Positions 7,609-15,706 of a stretch of 64,000 bases of DNA are shown here, piece after piece. The position numbers and the translations under genes were made by a program. The notes beneath the pieces are model-generated. The model saw only the letters and a list, made by a program, of their open reading frames with translations. It was not told the origin of the DNA and did no database searches. Position 1 is the first letter of the stretch. Every line of letters starts with the position of its first letter. Origin of the DNA: Mycetohabitans sp. B8 (lineage in GTDB: Bacteria > Pseudomonadota > Gammaproteobacteria > Burkholderiales > Burkholderiaceae); contig NZ_JAHLKR010000016.1 of NCBI RefSeq assembly GCF_021991875.1, positions 558,001 to 622,000 on the forward strand, read 5' to 3'.

Positions 7609-7845
7609 ATGAACGACTCGAACGGTGAAGGCATGACCATTGTCAAGAAATTCGAACTTATCGATGATCAATTTATTGAAGAATTTGGTGTAAAGCTCTT
7701 CCGCATCCGTGCACTGGTCTCGTTCGCAGACGTCTGCGCTTGTGATATCGGCGGTTACGTGGGGAAAGAAGAGAACCTTTCGCAAGCAGACAACGCGTGG
7801 GTGTTTGGCAATGCACGAGTGTCCGGCAATGCGCGATTGCGCTGA
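7609..7845 (+). CDS. Truncated phage hexapeptide-repeat protein, 78 aa
   Basis: Residues 9-78 correspond to the N-terminal domain of a common phage family in which an ICDIGGYVGKEENLSQ-like segment leads into many GNARV repeats that build a left-handed beta-helix. Here only two repeats remain (FGNARVSGNARLR) before the stop, so the helix is almost absent. I chose the ATG at 7609 because it has the same leader (AAG-AGAATCG-TACC-type spacing) as the next gene. It is either a natural short form or a 3' truncation by deletion. Confidence 0.6.
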   Translation: MNDSNGEGMTIVKKFELIDDQFIEEFGVKLFRIRALVSFADVCACDIGGYVGKEENLSQADNAWVFGNARVSGNARLR

Positions 7846-7867
7846 CTCTTCAAGGAGAATCGATACC

Positions 7868-8587
7868 ATGAACCATCCGAACGATGAAGTAAGCACTATT
7901 CTAAATATGACCGCTGAGACAGTAGGCCGTGATCTGCTGCAAGCGCTTGTGCAGGAAATCAAGCTACTGCCCAATGTATGGGTCAAGCTGCCACAAAATA
8001 AACAGGACGACGTGATCGCGCGCCTACGAAAGCGTGTCGAAGCGAACGTCAAGATGGCCGTGCACTTAATCACCGCCCATGGACGCGTCGTGCTTCAAGG
8101 CGATCTTGAAAAAGTGACAATCCACAATGGCACACAAGCCATGGTGAAGTTCAGCAAGGCAGCGCCTGGCCTGCTTGAATTAGCTGCTGCGCAAGGCCAA
8201 GCGGTGCTGCTGGTGGTTGGCGCTGACGCGTGCGCCTTCACCGCTGCCATGGATGAAGTGCGAGGCGAATCCGATCAACGCTCGATCGACTTGGGCCACG
8301 AGTACGACCCACACAGCGACGGCAAGGGCATGAATGGCGATGACGACAAGGTGATCGACGCAGAAATGACAGCCATCACGCACCAACCGCTCAATGCTGA
8401 GTTGGCACAAGCTCATGCCGACGGCTACAAGACAGCCAGCGAAGGTAAGCCGCAATCGGACTGCCCGACGATGAAGGGCGAACTGTGCATTGAGTGGGTG
8501 AAAGGCTGGAAGGCATGGCACAAAGAAAACAACACCGAATGGTGGCAAGAATACCGCGGTGATGAATTGGGCGGGGAGGCGGCGTGA
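7868..8587 (+). CDS. Phage protein with C-terminal RMF/CrpP-like domain
   Basis: A 239-residue protein in two parts. Residues 1-130 are helical and soluble, with no recognised family. After an acidic linker with DDDKVIDAEM, residues about 185-228 match the ribosome modulation factor/CrpP fold: ADGYKTASEGKPQSDCP, a short insert, then EWVKGWKAW. Stand-alone RMF dimerises ribosomes in stationary phase. The ATG at 7868 follows AAGGAG; the frame is open further upstream but lacks a start with a ribosome site there. The stop overlaps the next gene as GTGA. Confidence 0.7.
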   Translation: MNHPNDEVSTILNMTAETVGRDLLQALVQEIKLLPNVWVKLPQNKQDDVIARLRKRVEANVKMAVHLITAHGRVVLQGDLEKVTIHNGTQAMVKFSKAAPGLLELAAAQGQAVLLVVGADACAFTAAMDEVRGESDQRSIDLGHEYDPHSDGKGMNGDDDKVIDAEMTAITHQPLNAELAQAHADGYKTASEGKPQSDCPTMKGELCIEWVKGWKAWHKENNTEWWQEYRGDELGGEAA

Positions 8588-8694
8588 ACATCAACAAATC
8601 GATTGCCAGCGCGGTAGCGATCTTTGCCAGCAAGTGCGCTGCCGCCAGCAGCCTGGCACGCCGCAACGCTATTCATGGACGCAGTCTGGCATGA
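8584..8694 (+). CDS. Micro-ORF, 36 aa, GTG start
   Basis: GTG at 8584 overlaps the preceding stop (GTGA), and its own stop at 8692-8694 overlaps the next ATG (ATGA). The product (MNINKSIASAVAIFASKCAA onward) is Ala-rich, with one weakly hydrophobic helix and a basic tail. The interlocked overlaps on both sides are the main evidence that it is translated by coupling. No family recognised. Confidence 0.5.
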   Translation: MNINKSIASAVAIFASKCAAASSLARRNAIHGRSLA

Positions 8695-8819
8695 AATGCG
8701 ACCGAGAGGGTGCGTGGGCTCTTGCCGATGATGAGCGGCATTGCCGGTTTGACGCTGGTGCCGAAGGAGGCGCGTGCGTGCCCCTAGGCTGTATCGAAAC
8801 TAAAGGCTCCAAAATCTAG
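8691..8819 (+). CDS. Small Cys-containing phage protein, 42 aa
   Basis: The ATG at 8691 overlaps the upstream stop as ATGA. The product begins MKCDREGAWALADDERHCRF and has four Cys (C3, C18, C29, C34), which may bind a metal. No family recognised. It lies in a chain of tiny genes leading to the integrase module. Confidence 0.5.
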   Translation: MKCDREGAWALADDERHCRFDAGAEGGACVPLGCIETKGSKI

Positions 8820-8862
8820 CACATCGAACGGGCAGGCTCCGAGGCAGAAATAGGGTTGGGAT

Positions 8863-9000
8863 ATGACGTACAGTTTGAACAAAGACGAAATCATTGATGA
8901 GGAAGACATAAAACTGCTCGTGATCCTCGCATCTAACTGCACAAAGAAATTCCGGGATCGGATCGGCAAGATGCTCGTGGGGATTTTGAATGCGGAGTAA
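8863..9000 (+). CDS. Small phage protein, 45 aa
   Basis: ATG at 8863 with a weak G-rich ribosome site (GGGTTGGG) upstream; TAA at 8998-9000. The product, MTYSLNKDEIIDEEDIKLLV then a basic helix (KKFRDRIGKMLVGIL), looks like a compact acidic-basic helical protein. No family recognised. It sits 62 bp ahead of the DUF4224 gene. Confidence 0.5.
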   Translation: MTYSLNKDEIIDEEDIKLLVILASNCTKKFRDRIGKMLVGILNAE

Positions 9001-9062
9001 CGTGAAGTTGTACTTATGAAACTGCTGGATAAGTCTCCGCATGATGATAAGGACATTTAATC

Positions 9063-9272
9063 ATGAATGCGCAAGTAACTAACGCTGAGCTTATACAGGT
9101 GACCGGCGGATTGAAACAAGGTGCCGCACAAGCTAGGTGGATAGAACGCGAACTCGGATTCAGGCCACCAATGAAAGCTGATGGACATCCATTGCTGACG
9201 TGGGACCAAGTGAATCGCACGCCGACAGAGCCATCCAGAAAAACACAACCGAAATGGAAAGTCGCAGCATGA
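9063..9272 (+). CDS. DUF4224-like protein, putative excisionase
   Basis: A 69-residue protein with NAELIQVTGGLKQGAAQARW, ERELGFRPPMKADGHPLLTW at residues 7-48, the pattern of DUF4224. These proteins are small MerR/Xis-like DNA binders usually encoded immediately before a tyrosine integrase, as here: its TGA overlaps the integrase ATG (ATGA). A recombination-directionality role is the standard inference from this arrangement. Confidence 0.75.
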   Translation: MNAQVTNAELIQVTGGLKQGAAQARWIERELGFRPPMKADGHPLLTWDQVNRTPTEPSRKTQPKWKVAA

Positions 9273-10294
9273 AAAAGAACCGCGTCCGTGATGGCTTATT
9301 GCCACGCATGGAGGCGCGCCCACGAAAAAACGGGTTTACCTATCGATACCATCCTGTAGGGGGGAAACCTATCAACTTGGGCACTGACCGCATTCAAGCG
9401 ATAAGGAAAGTGCTCGACATCACTGGTTCAGGTGATGATCTTGGCACGATCAATCGTCTATGGGATCAGTTTCAGCAAACCAAGGGGTGGGAACGGTACG
9501 CACAATACACGCGAAACGATTACACGCAGTGCAGCAAACCGCTGCTAGAGGCGTTCGGTGATATGCGAGCTGCCGATATTGATGCGACACACGTTTCTCG
9601 TTACCTACGAATCGAGCGTGCAAGCGCTCCAGTACGTGCAAATCGAGAAATAGCCTTGCTCTCGAATCTAATCGGGCTTGCGATCGACCGAGGCGAGGCT
9701 AAGCACAACCCCTGCCGCGAAGTTCGCCGCAACGAGGAACAGCCACGCACCGAAGCGCCCGATCTCGCGCAGTTCTTAGCCTTCTCCGGTTGGCTTGCAT
9801 CCCAAGGCGGTCAGCGAGCCATGATTGGCATGGCCGCAGAATACGCTGCGCTTGCTGGCAATAGAAAGGTTGAGTTTCTGGATCTGTCTTGGCCGCAAAT
9901 CGATGAGCAAGCGAACGTCATACGCGTAAAGCGGGCAAAGCAGCGCGGCAAGAAACGCGGTGAGGTGATTGAGCACATCGAGATTACGCCGGCTATTCAA
10001 TCGCTTCTGGATCGCTTACGTGAGTCGAGAAAGGACGACTGCCTCTATGTATTTTCAAACCGGCACGGGACCCACTACACCGCATCAGGCTTTAAAGCGA
10101 TGTGGTCTAAGTTGATGGACGAAGCCCTTAAGAAGGAGGTGATAGCGGCACGCTTCACATTCCACGATCTGAGAGCCTATTACGTCACACAGCATAAGGC
10201 CGTACGTGGCGCCCTGCCCGATCTTCACGCCAACCCCGCGACGACGGCTCGGGTGTACGACAGAAACAAGGTGGTGCGTCGCAGAGCGCTTTGA
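9269..10294 (+). CDS. Phage tyrosine integrase
   Basis: A 341-residue tyrosine recombinase that inserts and excises the prophage. It has an N-terminal arm-binding region (residues 1-60), a SAM-like core-binding domain (about 65-150, RYAQYTRNDYTQCSKPLLEA) and a catalytic domain. Recognisable catalytic positions are Arg in AGNRKVEFLDLSW, His-x-x-Arg in FTFHDLRAYY and Tyr in TTARVYDRNKVV. The usual LGH box before the tyrosine is diverged to LHANPATT. The start is the ATG overlapping the excisionase stop. The gene ends 122 bp from the 3' end of tRNA-His, the likely attachment site. Confidence 0.92.
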   Translation: MKKNRVRDGLLPRMEARPRKNGFTYRYHPVGGKPINLGTDRIQAIRKVLDITGSGDDLGTINRLWDQFQQTKGWERYAQYTRNDYTQCSKPLLEAFGDMRAADIDATHVSRYLRIERASAPVRANREIALLSNLIGLAIDRGEAKHNPCREVRRNEEQPRTEAPDLAQFLAFSGWLASQGGQRAMIGMAAEYAALAGNRKVEFLDLSWPQIDEQANVIRVKRAKQRGKKRGEVIEHIEITPAIQSLLDRLRESRKDDCLYVFSNRHGTHYTASGFKAMWSKLMDEALKKEVIAARFTFHDLRAYYVTQHKAVRGALPDLHANPATTARVYDRNKVVRRRAL

Positions 10295-10314
10295 TACTGT
10301 ATGTCTGTACAGTA
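10295..10314. promoter_or_regulatory. LexA-box-like palindrome behind the integrase
   Basis: TACTGTATGTCTGTACAGTA fits the CTGT-N8-ACAG consensus of beta/gamma-proteobacterial LexA with perfect outer arms. It starts on the base after the integrase stop. An alternative is an integrase or excisionase arm site in the att region, since no clear gene follows before tRNA-His. Confidence 0.5.
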
Positions 10315-10348
10315 TATATGAAGCGCTTATGAGGTGGGAATGCAGGCG

Positions 10349-10367
10349 AATTCCCAAATTGGGAATT
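10349..10367. repeat. Perfect 19-bp palindrome in the att region
   Basis: AATTCCCAAATTGGGAATT has 9-bp arms around a central A. There is no T-tract, so it is not a good terminator. It lies between the two LexA-like boxes and could bind a dimer such as a recombination protein. Confidence 0.5.
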
Positions 10368-10370
10368 TAC

Positions 10371-10390
10371 TACTGGTAGTTTACACAGTA
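10371..10390. promoter_or_regulatory. Second LexA-box-like site near tRNA-His
   Basis: TACTGGTAGTTTACACAGTA equals the first box in its outer arms, with CTGG in place of CTGT (one mismatch to CTGT-N8-ACAG). The sites are 76 bp apart, both inside the 122-bp gap between integrase and tRNA. Confidence 0.4.
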
Positions 10391-10416
10391 TGTCGCATGC
10401 AAATGCTTGATTTTAT

Positions 10417-10492
10417 TGGGGTGGCCGATGGGACTCGAACCCACGACAACAGGAATCACAATCCTGGACTCTACCAACTGAGCTACGGCCAC
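10417..10492 (-). tRNA. tRNA-His (GTG)
   Basis: Complete cloverleaf on the minus strand. The acceptor is GTGGCCG/CGGCCAC with the extra G(-1) encoded next to it (complement of C10493) and encoded CCA. The D arm contains AGCTCAGTTGGTAGAG, the anticodon stem is CAGGA/TCCTG with loop TTGTGAT (anticodon GTG), and the T loop is TTCGAGT. Its 3' end faces the integrase, so the 3' part (10417 to about 10440) is the probable attB core. The duplicate core should lie left of this window. Confidence 0.97.
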
Positions 10493-10626
10493 CACTGCAG
10501 GAACCGATATATCGAGGAACGCTGCACGCCGGCAAGAACGATCACCAGCGAAGACCGGGATTATACGCAGCAATTTCCCATTTTGCTAGCGGTGGAACGC
10601 AAAAAATTCTGACCCGGATACTAGCT

Positions 10627-11652
10627 TTACTCGGCATGCGCTTGCACCATGCGATCGTGCCCGGCCGGGCGGGCATTCAACATGGCGCGCGCCTCGTCGA
10701 ATATGCGCGGATCGCCAGCGGCCAGCTTTCGATGATCCGACAACACGCGACGCCAACCTCTCGCGCCAGGCTGGTCGCGATAAAGCCCGAGCATATGCCG
10801 CGTGACAGCGCCGATGTAGGTACCCCGAGCTTGTTCAGCCCCAATATACTCGATCATCGCCTGCTCGACCTCGCCGCGCGTGCGCGCCAGCGCCGACGGC
10901 TCGTAGAAGCACCTATCGACGTCTGCCAGCAGAAAAGGGTTGTGATAGGCTTCGCGTCCGATCATCACGCCGTCGACGTGATGTAGGTGTTCATGCGCCT
11001 CATCCAGCGTCTTGATGCCACCATTGATGACGATCTCCAACTCAGGGAAGTCGTGCTTAAGCCGGTACGCGTAGTCATATTTCAGCGGTGGAATCTCGCG
11101 GTTCTCTTTTGGCGACAGTCCCTTCAGTATCGCGTTGCGCGCGTGCACGATAAATACGCGGCATCCACCTTGCGCCACAGTGCCCACAAAGTCCCGCACG
11201 AACTCATAGTTGTCGAACGCGTCTACGCCGATCCGATGCTTGACCGTCACAGGCATTGCGACCGCATCGCACATTGCCTTTACACAATCGGCGACCAGCG
11301 TTGCCTCCTTCATTAGGCACGCGCCGAACGCGCCGCGCTGCACCCGTTCAGACGGACAGCCGCAATTTAAGTTGACTTCATCGTAGCCCCACCGCTGTGC
11401 AAGTTTCGCGCAGCGAGCGAGCTCGTCCGGCTCGCTGCCACCGAGCTGTAATGCAATTGGGGCCTCCTGTGGCATGAACGACAAGTGTCGTGCGACGTCG
11501 CCAAACAACAGCGCACCAGTCGTCACCATTTCCGTGTATAGGTAGACGTGGCGGGATAACTGCCGGTGGAAATAGCGGCAATGGCGGTCGGTCCAGTCCA
11601 TCATCGGCGCGACGCAGATGCGTCGGGCACGAGCGGCGTCGAAGTTGGTCAT
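10627..11652 (-). CDS. dusA: tRNA-dihydrouridine(20/20a) synthase DusA
   Basis: FMN enzyme that reduces uridine 20/20a in the tRNA D-loop. Diagnostic features are CVAPMMDWTDRHCRYF at the N-terminus, the catalytic-Cys region NLNCGCPSERVQRGAFGACL, the VKHRIG motif and the FMN phosphate site INGGIK...GVMIGREAYHNPF. Length (341 aa from the Met at 11652) is normal for DusA; an upstream TTG would add 13 unsupported residues. dusA is also a known prophage insertion target, but here the integrase abuts the tRNA gene, not dusA. Confidence 0.95.
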   Translation of the reverse strand: MTNFDAARARRICVAPMMDWTDRHCRYFHRQLSRHVYLYTEMVTTGALLFGDVARHLSFMPQEAPIALQLGGSEPDELARCAKLAQRWGYDEVNLNCGCPSERVQRGAFGACLMKEATLVADCVKAMCDAVAMPVTVKHRIGVDAFDNYEFVRDFVGTVAQGGCRVFIVHARNAILKGLSPKENREIPPLKYDYAYRLKHDFPELEIVINGGIKTLDEAHEHLHHVDGVMIGREAYHNPFLLADVDRCFYEPSALARTRGEVEQAMIEYIGAEQARGTYIGAVTRHMLGLYRDQPGARGWRRVLSDHRKLAAGDPRIFDEARAMLNARPAGHDRMVQAHAE

Positions 11653-11990
11653 TGAAGCAGCAGTCGCGGAATGCACGGGTATCACAGGCAAACAATTATT
11701 TTATCGTTTCTGCGGCGGCCTCGCACCCGCGCGCGTCTCTCCACAAAAAACCAGCCCGCGACGGACTAAGAAACCCTTAATTCAAAAATACATTACCTCA
11801 AAAATCTGTCATGCTGGCCGGCGATGCCCGCCGGCGCGCCACAATGTGGACTCGGCCGGCATAATCCCGCCGGCATGGCCATCGCCTGCAACAGCGCACG
11901 GTACCCCGCGGTGCGATTTATGCTTCAATGAAAGAAGGCATCGAGTTCGCGCAGACGCTGGCCGCTGTGGCGTGACAAAAGGAGAAAGTG

Positions 11991-12347
11991 ATGACGCACA
12001 TGACATGGCTGATGAAGTACAGCGTCGCAGTGGTAAGCGCCTCCGCAGTCGCTGCGCCCTGCGTCGGTTGCGCGGCAGGCCAGCTCACGCCGCGTTCCGA
12101 TTGGACGATTCCGGCCGGCGCGGCGGTGTCACCCACTGTAGCAAGCGCCTCTGGCGCGAGATCCGCCCCTGCGGACGCGGGGTCGTCTGCGCCAGTCCCA
12201 GGCAGTGGCGCGGACGGCATGTCGAAACGCCCTGAAGACGCAGGCAAAACCAATAATCCGGACAACATGCCGATCAAGCGCCCGGATTCGAACACCAATG
12301 ACCGCATCCTGCGAGATCATCTGCCAAGCGATGCGATCGCTCGCTAG
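11991..12347 (+). CDS. Small exported Ala/Ser/Pro-rich protein
   Basis: A 118-residue protein with a signal sequence (MTHMTWLMKYSVAVVSASAV) and a possible but poor lipobox at APCVGC, followed by a disordered, Ser/Ala/Pro-rich then Asn/Asp-rich mature part ending HLPSDAIAR. AAGGAG precedes the start; a GTG one codon upstream is equally placed. Disordered small secreted proteins of this sort are frequent lineage-specific genes in Burkholderia. No family recognised. The 340 bp upstream of it (11653-11990) hold no other gene I can support. Confidence 0.6.
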   Translation: MTHMTWLMKYSVAVVSASAVAAPCVGCAAGQLTPRSDWTIPAGAAVSPTVASASGARSAPADAGSSAPVPGSGADGMSKRPEDAGKTNNPDNMPIKRPDSNTNDRILRDHLPSDAIAR

Positions 12348-12389
12348 CCCGGCGCGACAGGCAGCAACTGAACGCCGGCGAGGATCGCG

Positions 12390-12545
12390 CTACAGACGTG
12401 CGATCGCCACTTCCGTGAATTTGACCTGCACCAACACTTCAGCGCCAACCTTCAAATCTAGTTCATCGATCGAGCGCGTCGTGATGCCCGACGTCACGAT
12501 GCCGAATGGTGTTTCTACATCGACGGGGCCAGACGCCCCCTGAAC
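12390..12545 (-). pseudogene. Fragment of a molybdopterin-binding TOBE/Mop domain
   Basis: About 50 residues, from VDVETPFGIVTSGITTRSID to EVLVQVKFTEVAIARL, match the C-terminal two thirds of a Mop/TOBE domain, which binds molybdate or tungstate. The expected start (SARNQLKG... GAV motif) is absent in any frame upstream, and no ribosome site precedes the fragment. It therefore seems to be the relic of a molbindin or of a ModE/ModC tail. The assignment rests on the GIVTSxIT...V(K)FTEVxIA pattern. Confidence 0.45.
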
Positions 12546-12694
12546 TGCGAGTCTATTGACCCGGCGGCACCGACAGAACAACTTTTTTCAGCTTTAGTTG
12601 TGCCGATTCGTAATATGCGTGAACCCTCACGTGAGGTTACTATAATGCATATCCTGAGCGTGCAAACACGCGCCGGCCTTCTGTGAATCCCGCC

Positions 12695-13122
12695 ATGCAA
12701 AGAGTCATTTTGCCGTTCATTGCCGGCTTTCTCGCCGTGCTGTTTTTCACGAGGCAGCGATCGCGTTGCTGCACGCGGCCGAATTGACCGAACAATTGCC
12801 GTTCTCGACCACGCCGTTCGCGCCCCTCGGCGTCCCCCAGTTCCTGCTCACCGCGCTGCTCGGCGCGCTATGGGACATCGTGCTGGCGTGGCTGCTGCGC
12901 GTCGATCCGCAACGGCCTGCGCCGTGGCTCGGCTCATGCGTGTTCGGCGGCATCGTACTGACCGCAACGACGGTGTTCGTGCTCGACCCGATCCGCGGTA
13001 CCTGGCCAAACGGCAACATGCTGCCGCGCCTCGCGTTCGGTTTCGTCGTCAATGCGATGTGGGGATTCGGCGCGCTGGTATTCATGCGTGCGTTCATGAC
13101 AGACAAGGGCGAGACGTCATAA
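12695..13122 (+). pseudogene. Small integral membrane protein, frameshifted near codon 18
   Basis: The ATG at 12695 opens MQRVILPFIAGFLAVLFF and then runs out of frame into stops. The -1 frame continues it smoothly from the same point, as HEAAIALLHAAELTEQLPFS, to the stop at 13122. The join would give a protein of about 142 residues with four hydrophobic helices. The break falls in CTGTTTTTCACG, where one missing base explains everything. It is therefore either a real inactivating deletion, a sequencing slip in the T-run, or (less likely) a slippage site. No named family. Confidence 0.65.
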
Positions 13123-13208
13123 ACCGCCTGCGGCGCGCAAGCCGGGCCGAAATCCCGCCCGACCGCGCAGCACGACGATGCGGCGGGCCGCGACAGCGAC
13201 GCGGCGGA

Positions 13209-13550
13209 TCATCCGGAGTCGGCAAGGCCACCGTGCGGCCCGCGGCCCGGCGGTTCACGTCGGTCAGTTCGTAACGCGTCGCCAGGAGGGAAATGACCGC
13301 TCTTGAGCAGCACCGGGTGTCCGTCGCAGCGCTTCAGATGCTCGCGCGCTGTTTCGAGGATGCGCGCGCGGCCCCGGTCGAACGCGCGAATCCAGCCGTC
13401 GCGGTCGTTCGATACCACACCGAAGTGATCCTCCAGGGCTTCAACGGAGATGGCGCAACGTACCCGTTCGCCATTGACAATGGCATCGAACTCCACGGTC
13501 AGGTTGCTGTCGCGGTAAGCTCCGGCTTCAGCGGGAAAATCAATCTGCAT
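13209..13550 (-). CDS. DUF1488 family protein
   Basis: A 113-residue soluble protein. The core (MQIDFPAEAGAYRDSNLTVE, CAISVEALEDHFG, then VLLKSGHFPPGD) matches DUF1488, a family of about 85-90 residues of unknown role, common in Burkholderiaceae. The last 20 residues are an unusual basic/Gly-Pro extension, which may mean that the original stop has been lost. Confidence 0.8.
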   Translation of the reverse strand: MQIDFPAEAGAYRDSNLTVEFDAIVNGERVRCAISVEALEDHFGVVSNDRDGWIRAFDRGRARILETAREHLKRCDGHPVLLKSGHFPPGDALRTDRREPPGRGPHGGLADSG

Positions 13551-13634
13551 GCCAGCCTCGGGAATCGGACGTGGATTCCCATTCTAGCGAGCCACGGCAT
13601 AGCCAGCCAAGTCAGCCGATAGCTAGACGCCCAT

Positions 13635-14132
13635 TCAGTCGTGTGGCAACGCCAATCCGCTGTAATCATGCCCGAGCAACGCACAGAGCGCTTCGACTAC
13701 GAGTTCGTGGTCCTGGCGTTGTGCAAGGCCCGACACGGTCACCGAACCGATTACGCCCGCACCCTGCACGGTCAATGGAAACGCGCCACCGTACGACGCG
13801 TAGTCGGCGCACGACAAGCCGTACTTGTCGACCAGCGTGGCGCCGGACTGTGCCAAGCGCAGGCCCACCGCGTACGAACTACGCCGGAAATGCTCCACCG
13901 TATTGCTCTTGCGGCGCACCCACCGCGCATTGTCCGGTGTCGCGCCCTGCAGCGCGCAGTAAAACACCGGATGGCCGAAAGTGCGCACGTCGATCGCGAC
14001 GGCATGCGCCCTCGCCTTAGCAAGCTCATGCAAGTGTGTGCCGAGCTGCCATCCAAAATCCGCGTCAAAGCGTGGCGCGACGAGCGTCTTTTCCTGAAGG
14101 GCAATGTGCTGCAGGTCTCGAGTGATGTCCAT
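13635..14132 (-). CDS. UPF0303 / HbpS-like heme-degrading-domain protein
   Basis: A 165-residue protein with the UPF0303 pattern: [17 protein letters not shown], then [34 protein letters not shown], and a C-terminal [20 protein letters not shown]. The family shares the GlcG/HbpS fold; related proteins bind heme or cobalamin precursors. Cytoplasmic, with no signal peptide. The frame extends to 14213, but those residues are non-conserved, so the Met at 14132 is preferred. The exact substrate is unknown. Confidence 0.85.
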   Translation of the reverse strand: MDITRDLQHIALQEKTLVAPRFDADFGWQLGTHLHELAKARAHAVAIDVRTFGHPVFYCALQGATPDNARWVRRKSNTVEHFRRSSYAVGLRLAQSGATLVDKYGLSCADYASYGGAFPLTVQGAGVIGSVTVSGLAQRQDHELVVEALCALLGHDYSGLALPHD

Positions 14133-14314
14133 GGGCAATGGGTCCGGCCAGCAACGCCGCCGGTGAATAAAAAGCCGGTAAGACCGACCAAGTTGAAGCC
14201 AACGAAGTCGCAAACTCTCGGATAAGTCATCATTTTACCGGCATGGCGGCGCTGCGCAGTGCATTCGCAAACCAATCAGTCTCACGTTGCGCTGACATTT
14301 CGCGTTTCACGTCC

Positions 14315-14343
14315 TTGCACCGCAGAACGGATCTGTGTATAAT
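14315..14343 (+). promoter_or_regulatory. Sigma-70 promoter of the initiator tRNA
   Basis: TTGCAC at 14315-14320 and TATAAT at 14338-14343 with an ideal 17-bp spacer; the predicted start site is about 10 bp before the tRNA. The perfect -10 fits a strongly expressed stable RNA. Confidence 0.85.
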
Positions 14344-14359
14344 TTATTTCTTTGACGGA

Positions 14360-14436
<77 letters not shown>

Positions 14437-14444
14437 AATTCCGA

Positions 14445-14482
14445 AAATCCCGGGTTTCGTATGAAACCCGGGATTTTTATTT
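14445..14482 (+). terminator. Rho-independent terminator of tRNA-fMet
   Basis: AAATCCCGGGTTTC pairs with GAAACCCGGGATTT around a GTAT loop (14-bp perfect stem), followed by TTTTTATTTT. Strong and nearly symmetric. Confidence 0.92.
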
Positions 14483-15092
14483 TCCGGCGAGGCCATGTTG
14501 TAGCCACTCCCCTTACCCCGGCAAGCAGCACGGCTCAATCTGAACACGGCGCAGCCTCAAGATGAGTCTACGCCGGAGCCCGCGGCGGTTACTCCGACGA
14601 GCTTGTTCGGGCTTGCGGCAGCTTCCACTCTGCGCATCCTCGACGACATCCCACTTCAAATACATCCCGTCGTGAGTACGCTAAGTGAACTAATCCCAAT
14701 GCCGACGTATTGGCTAGAATGCGCAATCTGCCGTCCGTCTGACGAAAGACCCATTCACCCATGCTGAATTCGGCAAGCCATTGCGCCAATCCGATGCCGT
14801 AAAAGCAGTTCGGGCCCGTGCTATCAAAAACCGTATCCGTTTCCGCGTTGGCGTAAGGTTTTTCGCAGCCATAGAACAATCGTCACTGCACGTCGATGAT
14901 CGGCAGGGGACGGAAATAAAATGGGATTGCATTGAGTGCCAACGCCAGCCGGACGACATGCCTCGCGCCTTTATTTTCGACACAAGCGGGCCGACCGCAA
15001 GCGGGCTAGACCGTCAGCGATGCAAAACCGCCAAATGTCAGCCACGCGCCCGATGTTAAACTGCGCACCATTGTCCCACCGACCCTCGATCG
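14483..15092. other. Intergenic region without a supportable gene
   Basis: About 610 bp between the tRNA terminator and the NUDIX gene. The minus strand at 14589-14879 has an open frame with coding-like composition (NCFYGIGLAQWLAEFSMGEW), but no start with a ribosome site and a stop immediately upstream. It may be a gene remnant; I recognise no family. Confidence 0.4.
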
Positions 15093-15638
15093 ATGAAATT
15101 TTGTTCTGTCTGCGGCCACGTGGTGAGTCTGCGCGTGCCTCCCGGCGACAACCGCGAGCGCTTCGTGTGTGACAACTGCAATACAATCCACTATCTGAAT
15201 CCACGTAACGTGGTCGGAACGGTCCCGGTTTGGGACAATAAGGTGCTACTGTGCCGCCGCGCGATCGAACCGCGCTATGGCTACTGGACATTGCCGGCTG
15301 GCTTCATGGAAATCGGCGAAACGACGGCGGAGGCTGCCGCACGTGAGACGCTGGAAGAAGCGGGCGCGCGCGTCGAGGTTCAAACGCTGTTCACGCTGCT
15401 CAATGTGCCGCATGTGCACCAGGTGCACCTGTTCTACCTCGCGCGGCTGCTCGACATCGATGTGCAGGCCGGCGAGGAAAGCTTGGAGGTGCGGCTATTC
15501 GATGAAGCCGATATTCCTTGGGACGAAATCGCGTTTCCGACCGTTGGGCAAACGCTGCGCTTTTTCTTTGCCGATCGCGTCGCGGGCGGCTTCGGCCTGC
15601 ACACCGGCGACATCTTCCGCTCACTGCATGATGGCTAA
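15093..15638 (+). CDS. NUDIX hydrolase with N-terminal zinc ribbon
   Basis: A 181-residue protein. Residues 4-31 carry two CxxC pairs (CSVC, CDNC) that form a zinc ribbon. The NUDIX box is complete at about residues 71-93 ([20 protein letters not shown] followed by AG). This architecture resembles the COG1051/NudC-like subgroup that cleaves ADP-ribose, NADH or related dinucleotides; the substrate cannot be read from the sequence. It sits 68 bp ahead of aat. Confidence 0.9.
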   Translation: MKFCSVCGHVVSLRVPPGDNRERFVCDNCNTIHYLNPRNVVGTVPVWDNKVLLCRRAIEPRYGYWTLPAGFMEIGETTAEAAARETLEEAGARVEVQTLFTLLNVPHVHQVHLFYLARLLDIDVQAGEESLEVRLFDEADIPWDEIAFPTVGQTLRFFFADRVAGGFGLHTGDIFRSLHDG

Positions 15639-15706
15639 TCCCGCGCGCGGGTCACGCGCCGCACGGCGTCGCGACGCAACGCCCGTGCCGGCACGCCGAT
15701 CTCACT

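Noticed and set aside
10627..11652. dusA as the prophage attachment site
   Set aside because: Some prophages do use dusA, but here the integrase abuts tRNA-His and dusA is intact beyond it.
13571..14225. Plus-strand frames opposite the UPF0303 gene
   Set aside because: Arg/Pro-rich antisense shadows; the minus-strand product matches a conserved family.
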